64,000 nt of DNA from Drosophila miranda (Eukaryota; Arthropoda; Insecta; Diptera; Drosophilidae). The notes under the pieces were generated by a model. That model did no database searches. It was given only the letters and a program-made list of their open reading frames with translations, and was not told the DNA's origin. Shown here one piece after another: positions 1 to 12,345 of the stretch (position 1 is its first letter; every line of letters starts with the position of its first letter). Made by a program: the position numbers and the translations under genes. The DNA lies in NCBI RefSeq assembly GCF_003369915.1, contig NW_022881603.1, forward strand, positions 40,098,624 to 40,162,623, read 5' to 3'.

Positions 1-1295
1 TGTGATGATGGGAGAGATGAGCCCTAGAGAATCGTAGAACCTAGCTAGTGTAGGCAGGACCGAACGCTTCGATATTGGGCCTGCAGCGGTTCCGACGTGA
101 GCGAAGCTAAACAGAAGATTGTCCGTGGTGTGATCCCAAACTAGACCAAGCGCCTTGGTTACTTCAGTCCCGTCATGAAAGGTAAGGAACTTTTCGCGAT
201 CCGCCTCCGATACGCCTTCCAAAGCAGCGGGTTCATTGGAACACCATTTACGTATGGAAAAACATCCTTTCGAAAGTAGCTCGTTTACCTGCTGACGAAT
301 CTTGATGACAGAATCCATGCTGTCCCCTCCAGATATGAGATCATCGACATAGAAATCTCTTCGAACAACATCAGCGCCAAGCGGAAAACGCAACTCTTCA
401 TCATTTGCCAATTGATGCATAGCACGAATTGCTAAGAAAGCGGCAGGTTTGGTTCCGTAAGTAACAGTCTCCAACTTAAACACCTGAATCTCCTCCTTCG
501 GGTCATTGCGCCATAGGATGCACTGCACGTGCGTATCGGGATGGGAAACGCGTACACATCGGTACATTTTGCAGATATCGCCACACAAGGCGACTTTAAA
601 AGAGCGGAAACGAAGCAGAGTTATCAAAATTTTAGGTTGGATGGTGGGTCCAGCCATTAGCGCATCATTCAGTGATACTCCAGACGCTGTTTTGGCAGAT
701 CCATCGAACACTACGCGTAATTTGGTGGTTGTACTATCCTGCTTGTGGACGCAATGGTGAGGCAAGAAGTACTGCGGGAGGTCTGACTGCCGCGAAGCTG
801 GCGACATGTGTCCTAAATCACGATACTCCTGGAGAAACTCCATATATTTTGCCTTAAGCTGTGCATTTTTTGCTAGCTTCCTCTCCATATTGAGAAATCT
901 ACGTAGCGCCTGCTGATACGATTCTCCTAATTCCTCTAGACTGAATTTCGTTGGCAAACGCACGGAGTAAGCTCCGGACTCTAGGCGAATGCAGTTTGTG
1001 ACGAAATGCTGTTCGCAATGAACATCTTCCTCCGAAATTGATGAGGGCGAATAATCTCCATCGACTTCCCAAAACCGCCTTAAAATATCGCACAAATTAG
1101 TCTCGCAAGCGGAGATGACAGAGGGATCTTCAACGGCTGCTAGCGCCGCACGGGCTTTCTCAGAGTTTTTAATACTTCCTGACACTATCCAGCCAAGTTT
1201 CGTCTTCTGCAATGTTGGCAATTGGTCTGACAGTCGAATCTGTCCAACGCACATTAATTCGAAAAACAAACCAGCACCTATCAACAGATCGATAC
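1..1295 (-). pseudogene. BEL/Pao reverse transcriptase, partial
   Basis: Minus-strand translation from about 1.3 kb to the edge gives Pao-type polymerase: RLPTKFSLEELGESYQQAL, then a FDGSAKTASGVSLND block, a DICKMYRCVRV block and a DFYVDDLISGG block (the YVDD catalytic motif, encoded at about 340-360). It continues past base 1. It is offset from the protease frame. Confidence 0.8.
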
Positions 1296-1901
1296 GCTGA
1301 GCTTGGCGAAATTAGGATCAGCCAGTTTTAGATTATTTGGCATTGGCCAATCCTTTGCGTCTAGGCCGAAGTTAGGCTGCATTCCTGTGATTGAGGCAGT
1401 GATAATTGCAGAGAGGAAACCGCGATAGCTTTCGTCTTGAGATTGCAGGACGATGTCCACAGCCTTGCTGGATGGTAGAATTGACTCTCCAATACCGGCG
1501 ATTTTAACGTGAGACGGGTGAGGATCTAACTGCAGCTGATTGGCGAGTCTCGATGTTATAAAGTTAACCTGAGAAGCGGAATCTAAAATGGCACGACATG
1601 GAATAAGCGATCCAAAACGGCCCCTGACATATACGATTGCAGTAGCTAGCAGCACGTTTTGGCTAGGCAGAGATTTTTCACTCGAGGGGGGAGGGCTAAT
1701 ATATTTGCTTGCTACTAGGGCACTTGCAGGATCATGCTGGGTCGATTCCGTGCTCAGCGACGGCAACTCAGCGTCAGCGCCCGACTGCATGTGGAGCAGT
1801 GTGTGATGCTTGGCTTGGCAATTTCTACATGCCCCTGACTTGCAGCGTTGCAATGAATGGCCTTTGTTGAGGCAGTTTAGACATAAATGGCGCTTCTTCA
1901 C
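1281..1901 (-). pseudogene. BEL/Pao zinc knuckles and aspartic protease
   Basis: In the same frame as the gag piece. Residues about 5-30 hold CLNCLNKGHSLQRC and a second cysteine cluster (CRNCQAKHHTLLH). Further on is a retropepsin-like DUF1758 domain with ILDSASQVNFIT, where the family has D-S/T-G/A around the catalytic Asp. The frame closes at about 1300 where pol should continue in another frame, so a small indel lies near there. Confidence 0.8.
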
Positions 1902-1976
1902 CTCCTTGTATCGAGAAAAAACAGGGAGATCTATAAATGCCTGGCATCGGGATATGTAGTGATCGGAGGATTTGCA

Positions 1977-3014
1977 TTACTTGCATGTTGAGCTATTATG
2001 ATCGTTAATGGAGGTGATTAGGGTGCTAGGTTTACTTTCTCCCACCTGCTGGCTAGGAATTGTTACCATAGCCGATCCCAAATTTTCCAGCATCCGACAT
2101 CTTGCTTCCAAGAATGAGGCCATGCTTGACCACCGAGGCAATCCTGACGTCGGCAAGTTCTCTTCCCATTTCTCCTTGGTCTTGTGGTCCAATTTCGTGC
2201 CTATGATGAAGATCAGCAACCCATCGGAAATCTCCTGCGGGGTCGCCAAGGTCTGAAGTGCACGCAAGTGCGAATTGATTTTATCGCTGAGCGCGCGGAA
2301 GCCGATAGCTGAGCCCTTCTCCACCCCTTGCAGCCCGAAAATAGCCTTGACGTGTGCCTGAAAATGTAACAGTTTATTATCGAATCGCAACATTAGTAAA
2401 TTCAACGCCTTGTCGTAATTCTCCTCAGAAAGTTCCAAGGAACGAATCGTATCCAGCGCAGCACCATCTAGACATCCACGAAGATATTGGAATTTTTCGA
2501 TGATTGGTATACGATGGTCTTTGTGCACCATTGTCGAAAACATCGCGTGGAATTCTGGCCAATCCATGTAGCTCCCACCGAATCTCGGAAGCTGCAACTC
2601 GGGCATTCGAGAACGGCCTATACTATTATAGAACAACGACGAATTCCCCTCGAGAGTATGCCGAGCCGTTGAATTGGCAACATTTACCGTGCGAGCAGCC
2701 ATCAACTCCCGCGACAGCCTGGACCTAACCTTGACATAAACATTCGAAAAGTCCAGCCGGGCATCATGGGCTAACTGCAGGAAATCCAGCCTTTCAAGGC
2801 TCGTTTGAGCGGCATCGAAATCCGCATTCATTCGCTCGATCTGCTCTAAGCGAGCTTGAAGTTCTGCCTCATCTAACTCGGCAAGCTCTTCCTTGGTGAG
2901 AAAGCGATCCATGGCCTTTAGTTGGCGCGCGATGGACTCGGCCTTGGGCTTGTAGAAATCTACATCACTCGGCATTGCTGCGTTCGCGACATTGGTAGGC
3001 TCAGGTGCTGCCAT
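1977..3014 (-). pseudogene. BEL/Pao gag, N-terminal part
   Basis: 345 codons starting MAAPEPTNVANAAMPSDVD, about 350 nt inside the LTR. An acidic, leucine-rich helical N-terminus is followed by the Pao gag core (residues about 130-330) with the signatures LPRFGGSYMDWPEFHAMF and KFQYLRGCLDGAALDTI. It ends at a TAA, but the same frame stays open beyond the stop into the zinc-knuckle region, so the stop is best read as an internal nonsense mutation rather than a true end. The gag would package element RNA in cytoplasmic particles. Confidence 0.85.
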
Positions 3015-3351
3015 GTTGAGGTTTTAAAAGAGTCACTCAGCACGACCGAAAAAGACACCCTGTATACGTATAAACGTGGGAACCGAAATAAAGGGATTAG
3101 CTGTGCGGCTGTGCGAGCTGTCCGATTCCGCTTTGTACTCCGCTTGTGTGTATTAGTGAGTTCGCTGCTCTGCCTACCGCACTGCACTGACCGAATTGTC
3201 GCGACAGAGAAATTAATAGCCAGCAATGCGTGTATGTAGGTGTATGTAAGTGTGTTTTAGCACCGAATTGTGCTTAACCGCCGAAAATTTGCTAGGGCTA
3301 ACGAATGTCGATCGCGAATGATTATTAATTGACACTGCAACTCAGAGATCA

Positions 3352-3371
3352 CGTCGGGGTCACCAAATTTT
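3352..3371 (-). other. Primer-binding site region
   Basis: Minus-strand TGGTGACCCCGACGTGATC lies just inside the LTR, the usual leader of Drosophila BEL/Pao elements. Confidence 0.6.
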
Positions 3372-3372
3372 A

Positions 3373-3756
3373 TGTGAAGATAATGTTTTTTTCCCCAATC
3401 GGCCGACTAATTATTTTGAATTAAATAAAACTCGGCGCAGAAATAAAATTACGATATGTTCTTTAATGCGTGACATCCAAATTGCAAGTGTGGCTTGCCT
3501 GCCCTTTACATTGCGGCTCCGATCGCAAAGCGCAGCTTCGCTCGGACGACGTCGGTAGGCAGACGCAAAGCGGAGATAGCGAAGAGCGAGCTGGCAGAGA
3601 GCGTTTAGCAGGGCAAGCAAGCGCAGAGCTTTAACACACAAATGAGTGACATAGACATAAGTAACAAACAAAATAAGCGGCTGAGGGCCAAGAATTAGGT
3701 GCTATTTGGCAAGCAGCTAATCGGCTGGGTTCTGCTCCGAACAATGTTATTATACA
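3373..3756 (-). repeat. 5' LTR of the BEL/Pao element
   Basis: On the minus strand the repeat starts with TGT near 3756 and ends with ACA at 3373, directly before the primer-binding region. Its ends are short imperfect inverted repeats (TGTATAATAACATT and AATGTTATCTTCACA-like). The partner LTR is outside the window, so the outer end is uncertain by a few bases. Confidence 0.65.
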
Positions 3757-5285
3757 CAAACGAAATAAAAACAACAAAAGTACCTATGGACACAAGATGA
3801 ATGGAATTCAAATTTAAGGGTTTTCTTATATTTTACATTCGGCCATTTGAAACAGTAAAAACTTGCTTTGAAATAGCTCTTATAACTCCAGACGGTAAAT
3901 AAATATTCTTTTTGACTCATTATGTTCCAATCACTCATGGTCTGAAGTTGGACACTTAAAAAACATGGAAATGTTACATGTTAACAATGCAAATATTTTA
4001 AGAGCGTAGTTTGCAATACGTTTATATTAACTTAACTCAATTCTTGTCTACTAACAAATTTAAAAGAACACTTTCAGCATACGGTATGTTATACGACTGG
4101 ACTTTAAATCATTTTTTAGAAAGCTCAATCGTCAATGGAAATTTAAGCAGAGTGTAGGGCGCTGTTTTAAGGAAGAGGGCTTAAGAGGGCTCCCCTCTTC
4201 ACATCTTCAGGATTTGCATGATTGCATAGTAAAATTCAGTGCACTGAAACTACTCGCTTTTGTGCTTTGTGTGTGTGTCTGAAGAGTGGATCTAAGAGGG
4301 GAGATATAGATATTTGTCTGTTGTTCAAATTAATTTTATAAGACTTTTATGGAATCCTGGAAAAATAAATGCCATAGTAGCAGGTATTCTTGGAGGTTTC
4401 CAAGAACTTATAAATTGAACAATTTTAGCCCTTTATTTATCTATTAATGTATGTATTATTGCTTTGAAAGTATAAACACACAAGTATATCCTCTGACAGG
4501 GTATATTGTGCCCAGTGTTCAAGACAACTTCTTAAGAAACAGCTTTTTACTACAAAACACAATAAAGGCTTTTCTCTGTTGTTCAAAAAGGATACGACGG
4601 GAATCCATGAATGTGTTCAGGAGTCTGACTCACTACTCAAACCCTGAAGTGGATTTTATCTACTAAGTCTAATATAAAGGTGTAATTTCCTTATCCTTAA
4701 CAGTACAATTCCTATTCTATTAAAAGCAGTATTTAGGAGTAGCCATAAAAGTGTGCTCTTCATAATTTTTGCTCTAATGTTTCTTGAGTCGCTACAAAGA
4801 CCTTTCCCGTCGGCTGATAATTTATTATATATACTTAAAACCATATGTTTAGCCATCATTCGTTCCACACAATTAAAGAGGGATATGTGTGAAGAGGCAG
4901 TTAAATCCGGCCGACGGGATTTGAATCAGAGTACAAAACACGAAATTTATTATATAGTATAGTGATTCAGTTACGTGATTCCGATTGGAATGGAATCAAA
5001 TTATAAATATTCAATTGGTTTCCAATTAAACTAGCAACAGATACCCCCTACCCTCGTAGAGAATTACTGACAGACTTACCAATTGAAAGTCGTATAATCC
5101 ACAAAGATTTTCGAGGTTTTTTATACCGCAAGATTTACTGTATTTGTTTTATTGTATATCATGTGTTGTGCACTTTTGGAATATGTAAAAAATTCAACAA
5201 TTTCACAAATCTGACATGGCTGTCTTTTATATTGTGGGGTAGATTAAAACTGATGCTTTTATGTGGTCGTTTTCCGTTTTGTTGT
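3757..5285. other. AT-rich non-coding interval
   Basis: About 1.5 kb with no convincing coding frame, splice structure or recognisable repeat. Short reading frames here show no domain and no codon bias. Confidence 0.5.
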
Positions 5286-6110
5286 TGCCGTTAATTTGAA
5301 TAGTAATTAAAATTATAAGCGCTGGGAATTTGCACGTGAATATTTGAAATTTTCGCGATACTTTTTGTGAATTTTATTTCTAGCCGAGAGACGACATAAC
5401 ACACAAAACATTTTCTGGGGGCACTCAATGAAAATATTTTCGCTAAATTCACAAAATGCCAAATTCCATAAATTCTTGGCGCAGGCGACGACAATGAAGG
5501 CGACGGCGACGGCAGCGGGAACACTGGCACTAGTGGCAATACATTAGTTTGACGCTTGACTTTGGAAGTACGAGCCGCATCCGTTGAGCTTGACGGATCC
5601 GGAGAAATCTCTATTTTAATTGCACTGAAAAATGAACTGCACTTGCCGCAAGTGCTCACTGGGATTCCGTTTCGGGTTTATTTCTTGTTAATTTTCACGT
5701 CGGAATAAACGTCGGGGCAACGAAACGGCGGACGCGGGCAGCAGCTGAGAATCGGAGAATCCGAGGAATCGGTGGAAACGGAGGAATCACGAGGCACGAG
5801 CTCCGCTGCCGCTCAATCGGAAGATACAAAACAAACTGGCTTGAGGAGCGCGCGCTGTAGCAGGGTTGCCAGCTGCTGCTCCGGAAGAGAAGGTCGAAAA
5901 CAAAATGGCTTTTGGAGAGAGTGCTCTCTCGCTCGTAGCATGCGAGATTGGCGTGTGCGCGAGCGGGACAACCGCTGTGCGCCATTCAGCTATTCACGGA
6001 GGCCCCGCCCATTTGATTGTGTTGAGGGTTATTACTGTTGTTGCCGTTGTTGCTGCTGCCGCCGCTGCTGCATGTTTGGTGTCTGAGCTAAAGATACCCG
6101 CATCGGTGTG
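5286..6110 (-). promoter_or_regulatory. Possible promoter and 5' non-coding region of a minus-strand transcript
   Basis: This stretch is GC-richer than its surroundings, with CpG-rich blocks and a GTTGTTGCTGCTGCC-type triplet repeat at about 6037-6072. The minus strand has an initiator-like TTCAGTGCAATT near 5620-5635 followed by 330 bp free of stops in one frame but lacking an ATG. It looks like a leader or promoter; no downstream coding exon was found on the minus strand before the BEL element. Confidence 0.25.
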
Positions 6111-6204
6111 AAAATAAAATGGAGTGCGTCTCAATTGTGTCTTAAAGTAGACGGAAACTCCTCCGCAACGCCACGGTCAATCGTATGCAGGGGTGTGTAT
6201 ACAT

Positions 6205-6236
6205 ATACATATGTGTACATACATACATACATACAG
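6205..6236. repeat. TACA/CATA microsatellite
   Basis: Alternating ACATA repeats with five perfect CATA units, a common simple repeat in this genome. Confidence 0.8.
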
Positions 6237-6463
6237 AAGTATATCTTAAATGTCTGCGTGTTTCCTCTGCTCTGTGGACTCGACCATTTTTGATTTTAAA
6301 GTCCGTTTCCCGATAGCAGGAAGGGAGGCCGCACACACCAGATTGAAAGGAATTCGCATTCGTCCTTTTGTTCCCCAGCGTAAAGTATGCGCCAACTGTG
6401 TCAACAGTGTTCTCGCAGTGCCACCATCTGCCCCATACCCCACAGCTCGCAGCGTGACGTGTA

Positions 6464-6994
6464 AGTTAACGTACCCAATTCTATTGAGCTCTTATACGAG
6501 TTGTAAACAATCTTTGGCTTTCCAAAACGAAAACAATTGCAATCTTGGGCCTCCGCCTAATTGATTTCTAACATTTAAAATCCCAAGGGCCCCCGCCGCA
6601 ATCCCAATCTTTGACACTCGCCTAAATGGAAAACCAATGTTTGCCCACACCCGGCTTCTCATAAACAATCTCACTCCCGGCTTTCTGCAGATCCTGCACT
6701 TTAGGCATTTTACAGTTCTCTCTTTGGATGACGAAATCCAATACTCGGGATAGCGAAATCAATTGAAATGTTTATAGAAAAACTATTTCCGAAAGGGATC
6801 AACGATGCAAAGATCAGAAAGTTCAAGTCAGTCTTGATCCAGAAGCGACACCGCAAAGTCGAGCTAAAAATTAAGATCGCGCAAACCCTTTGTCCGGAAT
6901 CCTTTGTGACCCTCTACTTAAATCTATATCAGTGAAGTTAGAAGTAAAATAAAAACTTTTTAAAAACACAATCCGCTACCGCAGTTATTTAATT
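6464..6994 (+). repeat. 5' LTR of errantivirus
   Basis: 531 bp, matched to 13606-14136. It contains an AATAAA at about 6948 and ends where the GGCGCCC primer-binding site begins. Confidence 0.92.
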
Positions 6995-7011
6995 GGCGCC
7001 CAACGTGGGGC
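6994..7011 (+). other. Primer-binding site (tRNA-Ser type)
   Basis: TGGCGCCCAACGTGGGG directly after the 5' LTR, the classic Drosophila gypsy-group site. Confidence 0.85.
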
Positions 7012-7583
7012 GACGTTGTATAAAAAGCACCGAATAATAAAAGTGTTGCGTCGTGCCGAAACCCGAAGGACAATTAATTAATGGAATAAATCCTTCAGAT
7101 ATAAAAACGCGGAGTGACTGTGAGATATAAGATAAGAAAAAGTGAGATAAAAAGGAAACAAACCGGAGCTTAGGGTGTGCAAAAATAAATACAATATACA
7201 ATACAAATACAAATACAAATACAATACAAAATACAAATAAATACAAAAGCTAATCAAGACAATTCAAAATACAAAAAAACCAAAAAAACCAAAGTTTTTA
7301 AACAAAACGAACCAAAGCAAAACACAAAGAAAGTGAAACTATCAGCTAAACCAAAGAAGGAAGACCCCAGAAGACCCAGTTAAACAAAGAAATTTAAGAA
7401 GGAAGACCCGTTCGAAGACCTGTCAGCCAAATCAAGAAGGAAGACCCGTTCGAAGATCTGTCAGCCAAACTAAGAAGGACGACCCCTACCGGATAGTTCG
7501 TGAGCAAAAGTTGTATTAATAAATATATAAGATCAATTAGGTTATATTAGATTATAAAAACAAACATATAAGAAAAATTTAAG

Positions 7584-8705
7584 GTGGATCAACTAACTTT
7601 AGATTTTGAAAAACTAAAAATGATTAACTCACAAACAAGGACCGATCTCACTGCAGATCTGGTCAAACAATTGAAAGCACTTCAAATTTCACAAGTACAG
7701 GAGCAAATTGTAAATTTAAAACAACAAATAGAAACTAAATCCGATCAGGTATCAGATTATCAGGCAGAAACAACAGACGAGACAATAAAAGATGACACCA
7801 CATTAAAGGTAATAGAATCCCTACCAATTTTCAATGGTGGATTAAACCAATACGTAGGATGGAGGGAAGCTGCAGAAACTGCAGTGAAGTTATATAAGAA
7901 AGGAAGTAAGCAATATTATATTGCCTTAACAATTTTGAGAAACAAAATAACAGGACCAGCACATGACGCACTGACCAACCACGGGACAGTTTTAAATTTT
8001 GATGCCATACTTTTTACGACTTGACTTTGTTTACAGTGACAAGAGACCAATTTACATAATAGAACAGGAGTTAAGCGTTCTCCGACAAGGGAACCTTTCA
8101 ATAATAGATTTCTATAACGAGGTTAACAAGAAAATGACCTTGTTAATAAATAAGACAATAATGACTCACGGAAAGGACAGTGAAATCACGAAAGAATCAA
8201 ATAAGAAAATTAGAGACAATGCCTTACGTATTTTTGTCACTGGCCTAAACGGCGGCATTGCAGAAATCCTATTTTCATTGAATCCCCCAGATTTACCGAA
8301 TGCCTTGGCAAAGGTACAAGAATTGCAATCAAATAACATTCGGGCCCAATTTGCCTACCAATTCAGTGGCCCCAGAAATTCAGGGAATAGTAACTACAAT
8401 ACATTAAGATTCAACCAGATTCACCATTCGACCAAAAAAAGGATCTTCAGAGGAATAACATGTCATGGGGACAACCCTATTTCTTGGGTAATAGACAACA
8501 AAATCAGGCCCCAGAACCAATGGATGTAGACGAATCGATACAAATCAAGAACCGACAGAACAGCAATCAATTCAGGGGAAATAATAATAATAGAAATTAT
8601 CGGGAGAATACTAACGGTTATTATAGGAGAAATAATAACAATTATAACCAAGCTCAGCATTTTAGGGCAAACGTAGTACCGAATAATCAGTCTAACGAAA
8701 ATTAG
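7584..8705 (+). pseudogene. gag: Errantivirus gag, in three frame pieces
   Basis: Piece one (7584-8024) has a coiled-coil-like N-terminus and the capsid motif LPIFNGGLNQYVGW. Piece two (about 7999-8529) carries the rest of capsid (IYIIEQELSVLRQG, RIFVTGLNGGIAEILFS). Piece three (to 8705) is the Asn/Arg-rich nucleic-acid-binding tail with PEPMDVDESI and no zinc knuckle. Frames change at about 8005-8012 (a T run) and about 8433-8440 (an A run). Both sites are homopolymers, so sequencing error cannot be excluded. The start codon of piece one is not a clear ATG. Confidence 0.85.
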
Positions 8706-8729
8706 GCGCAGAAACGAAAGCCAAACGAA

Positions 8730-11339
8730 ATGTCGGAACAACCGGCTAATAAAGCAATGCGGATAAATAACATTGAGGAGGACCATTTTTTAGATCAGCC
8801 CCGAAAGCCCTACTTAAAAAGAGTAGATAAAAAAATAAACAGAGAATTAAAAGTTTTGATAGATACGGGAGCAACTTCCTGTTATACAAAAAAGGGATTT
8901 TACGAAAATAAAAAAGAATTATCAATTTATAAGAAAGTTGCTACAGTGAATGGGTTTTCAATAATTAAATATTTCCATAATATAACTATTTTCAACACAA
9001 AACAAGTGTTTTATGAAATAGATGGAATGGAGGCAGATTTACTAATAGGATTTAACCTATTAAAGAAAATCGGAGCTGTTATTGATACAGGAAAGGGGAC
9101 TTTAAGTTATAAAGACAATGAGGAGAAACTAATATATGACGAGGTCCTTTCTTTAAACAAATTAACCTTTATAGAAGGAAAAACCATCCTTCCGTTGAAG
9201 GAATATATAATAAAAAAATATTTTGAAAAAGAAAAAGAAATGAAAAGTGATTCAGTAAAGGTAGAAGGAAGTTTATATAGCTTGGGATCAAAAAATCCTG
9301 AGCACGCCGACGAAGAATTATCCGTCAATAGTTTGGGATTCAAATATCCTGAACCCGCCGTCGTTGAATTATCCGACATCCAAAGTTTTAATAGTTTGGG
9401 ATTAAAATATCCTGAGCACGCCGTCGTAGAATTATCCGACACTAAAAGTTCGAATAGTTTGGGATTAAAGAATCCTGAACACGCCGTCGTTGAATTATCC
9501 GACATTGAACAATTTAAAAGTTTGGGATGCAAAAATCCTGAACGCGCCGTCGTAGAAATATCCGACATTCAAAATTATGCAAATTCTGAATTGAAAAAAA
9601 TGAAATTGTATAACACAATAACCTACAAAGAGGACAATTTAGAAAATCTCAGAGAGAAAATGGTATCTATCATCCAAGAAGACCATGCCAATATAAATTT
9701 ACAGTTACCGTTCAGAACGGATATAAAAGGAGAGATTAAAACTGAACATGATAGACCGGTATATGGCAAGCAGGATCCATACGCTTATTCGGTTAACGAT
9801 TTCGTTAATAACGAAATAAGTAAAATGTTAGATGAAGGTATAATCAGACCTAGTAAAAGCCCATATAATTCACCGGTAATAGTAGTACCAAAGAAGGGAG
9901 TAAATGAGGACGGAACTCCTAAACATAGATTAGTAATAGACTTTAAGAAACTTAATGAAAACACCATACCGGATAGATACCCTATGCAAGATCCTTCAGT
10001 AATCCTTGCCAATTTAGGTAAGGCAAAGTATTTCTCGGCCATTGATTTAGAGTCAGGTTTCTATCAGATTTTAATGAGGGAATCAGATATTGAAAAAACA
10101 TCTTTTTCCATAAATAACGGCAAATATGAATTTCTAAGAATGCCTATGGGATTGACGAACGCTCCCAGAATTTTCCAAAGGGCAATGGACGATATACTTA
10201 GAGAACAAGTTGGGAAAACTTGTCACGTCTATATGGACGATATAATAATATTTTCAAAAACTATAGAACAACATTATAAAGATCTAATTCATATAATACA
10301 GATATTGCAAAACGCTAACATGAAAATTTCCCTAGAAAAGTCTAAATTCTTTCAATTGGAAACCAAATTTCTGGGATACATTGTTTCCCAAAATATCATT
10401 AAAACAGATCCAGACAAAATCTCCACAATACAAAACTATCCAATTCCTAAAAATATCAGAGAGCTACGTAGCTTCTTAGGACTAACAGGGTATTACAGAA
10501 AATTTGTCCGAAATTATGCTACAATTGCCAAACCATTAACAAAATATCTCAGTGGAGTAAATGGGAAAGTTTCACGAAGGGCATCCAAGAAAACATTAAT
10601 ACAGCTGGATGAACCAGCAATGGGATCATTTAATAATTTAAAGGACAGTTTAATAGCACATATTGAATTAGTACAACCAGATTACAATAAAAAATTCACA
10701 TTAACCACAGATGCATCGGACATAGCAATAGGTGCAGTTTTGTCGCAAGATGGGAATCCCATAACATTTATTTCTAAAACTTTAAGTAAAACCGAGCAGT
10801 TATATGCTACTAATAAAAAGGAATTATTAGCTATTGTATGGGCATTAAAAAATTTGCGAAATTATTTATACGGAGTGAGTGGAATTGAAATACATACAGA
10901 TCACCAACCTTTGTCCTTTGCAATGTCGCAAAAAAATCCAAATGTTGAAATGAAACGTTGGTATTACTTCATAGAAAGTTTCACACCAAAAATCATTTAT
11001 AAGCCAGGCTCAATTAACGTAGTAGCGGACGCTTTATCTCGGATTAAAATAAATCATATGACAGATAGTGATGTCGACCAGACAGAATCAGAATCAGACA
11101 TAAATACTCAGCATTCAGCAGAGAGTAGTTTTGAAAACGTCATTCAAGAGACTAGCAAGCCTCTAAACCAATTTAAACAGCAGCTACTATTAGCGCAAGG
11201 GAGATTCACAGTTTATGAGTTAGTAAGAGTTTATGAAAATACCCGACATATTATTGAATTTGATACGGTAGACAATCTGCTAATCATTTTAAAAGAATTT
11301 ATTCAGCCTCACTTAACCACAGGAATACACTGCACTTAG
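8730..11339 (+). pseudogene. pol: Errantivirus pol: protease, reverse transcriptase, RNase H
   Basis: 869 codons. Protease active site VLIDTGATSCYTK at residues about 45-57. Then a repeat-rich linker (residues about 180-285), RT with VIDFKKLNENTIP, MPMGLTNAPRIFQRAMD and the catalytic YMDDIIIFS, and RNase H with TTDASDIAIGAVLSQDG and a DHQPL block. After the connection region ending VVADALSRI there is a spacer, and the frame then stops at 11339 although integrase sequence continues immediately in another frame. The gene is therefore broken between RNase H and integrase. Confidence 0.92.
9274..9576 (+). repeat. Five in-frame tandem repeats in the pol linker
   Basis: A unit of about 57-69 nt is repeated five times between protease and RT. 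It encodes variants of SLGLKYPEHAVVELSD (residues SLG, then NPE/YPE, then VVELSD). Copies differ by substitutions and by the length of the spacer between them. The frame is preserved throughout, so expansion happened while pol was still translated. Confidence 0.9.
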
Positions 11340-12181
11340 AAGATTTATACCTTATCCAAAATAAGCTAAAGGAAAACTTCATAAATAAATTTCTCTTCAC
11401 AAGAAAGTTCCTCCAAGATGTAGTAAATTCAGAAGATAAAGCTATAATTATAGAAGAAACACATTGCAGAGCCCATAGAGGACTAGACGAAAATTACAAG
11501 CAAATAACTAAGCTGTATTATTGGCCAAACCTGCACAAAAAATTAAAAGAATATATAAAAAATTGTGAGATCTGTAACAAAAACAAATATCACAGACACC
11601 CTATAAAAATTCCAATTGGGGAAGCTCCCATTCCAGCAAAAGAAGGAGATCAATTACACTTAGACATATACTATGCCCAAAACCTAACATTCATAACTTG
11701 TATAGATTCTTATTCCAAATACTTGGTGGTCAAGGAAATTCAAAGTAAATTAAACATTGAAAATAAGGTAATGGAAATTTTGCAACACTTTCCGTTAGCA
11801 ACATCTTTAATGACTGACAACGAACCAAGCTTTACTTCAGCACAATTTAGATCATTCATACAAAGAAGTAACTTAACTATTTATTATGCTGATCCCAGAC
11901 ACAGCACCTCAAATGGTCAGGTAGAAAGGGTACATTCCACACTAACAGAAATAGCGCGGTGCATCAAGGATGAACTAAATCTAACAGATTATTCAGAAAT
12001 AATAATAAGGGCGGCACTGAAATATAATCTGACGATACATTCAACGACCAATCAAATGCCATATGACATATTGTATAACAAAATAGAACACAAGCATAAT
12101 CCAATATTACTTAAGGAAGCTCAGACCAAAATGCTTAAGCTACATAACAAAGATAGAAGAGAAAAAAAATATATAATATAG
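11333..12181 (+). pseudogene. pol: Errantivirus integrase
   Basis: Continues pol in a different frame. The N-terminal HHCC zinc domain (ETHCRAHRGLDENY then NCEICNKNK) is followed by the DDE core: LHLDIYYA for the first Asp, MTDNEPSFTS for the second and SNGQVERVHSTLTEIAR for the Glu. The frame is lost again at about 12165-12180 in an A/T-rich run, before the last 40 or so codons. The catalytic triad itself is intact. Confidence 0.88.
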
Positions 12182-12345
12182 GAGAAGTAGTTTATGAAAA
12201 GAAATTCGGGGAAAGAAATAAACTTCAATCCCGATACAAAAAGCAGGTAGTCAAGGAAAATCGACCGAATAAAATTATAATCAACAATAGAAACAGAATT
12301 ATACATAAAGATAACATCAAATATTAAATATTTTTTTTCCAGAAA

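Larger units (their letters stand above)
1..3758 (-). mobile_element. BEL/Pao LTR retrotransposon, partial (runs off left edge)
   Basis: Minus-strand element read from its 5' LTR at about 3.75 kb down to the window edge. In order it has an LTR, a primer-binding site, a DUF1759-type gag, zinc knuckles, a retropepsin-like domain and the start of a Pao-type reverse transcriptase. RNase H, integrase and the 3' LTR would lie left of base 1. It carries at least one nonsense codon and one frame change, so this copy is probably dead. Family assignment rests on the gag/protease signature and the BEL-type leader after the LTR. Confidence 0.88.

Noticed and set aside
5291-5659. 122-codon minus-strand frame starting GTG
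   Set aside because: No ATG, Pro/Ser-rich without domain, no splice partner. Kept only as a possible leader/promoter region.
6492-6674. 60-codon minus-strand frame also present at 13634-13816
   Set aside because: Lies in the two LTRs of the errantivirus; duplicated with the LTR and without support as a gene.
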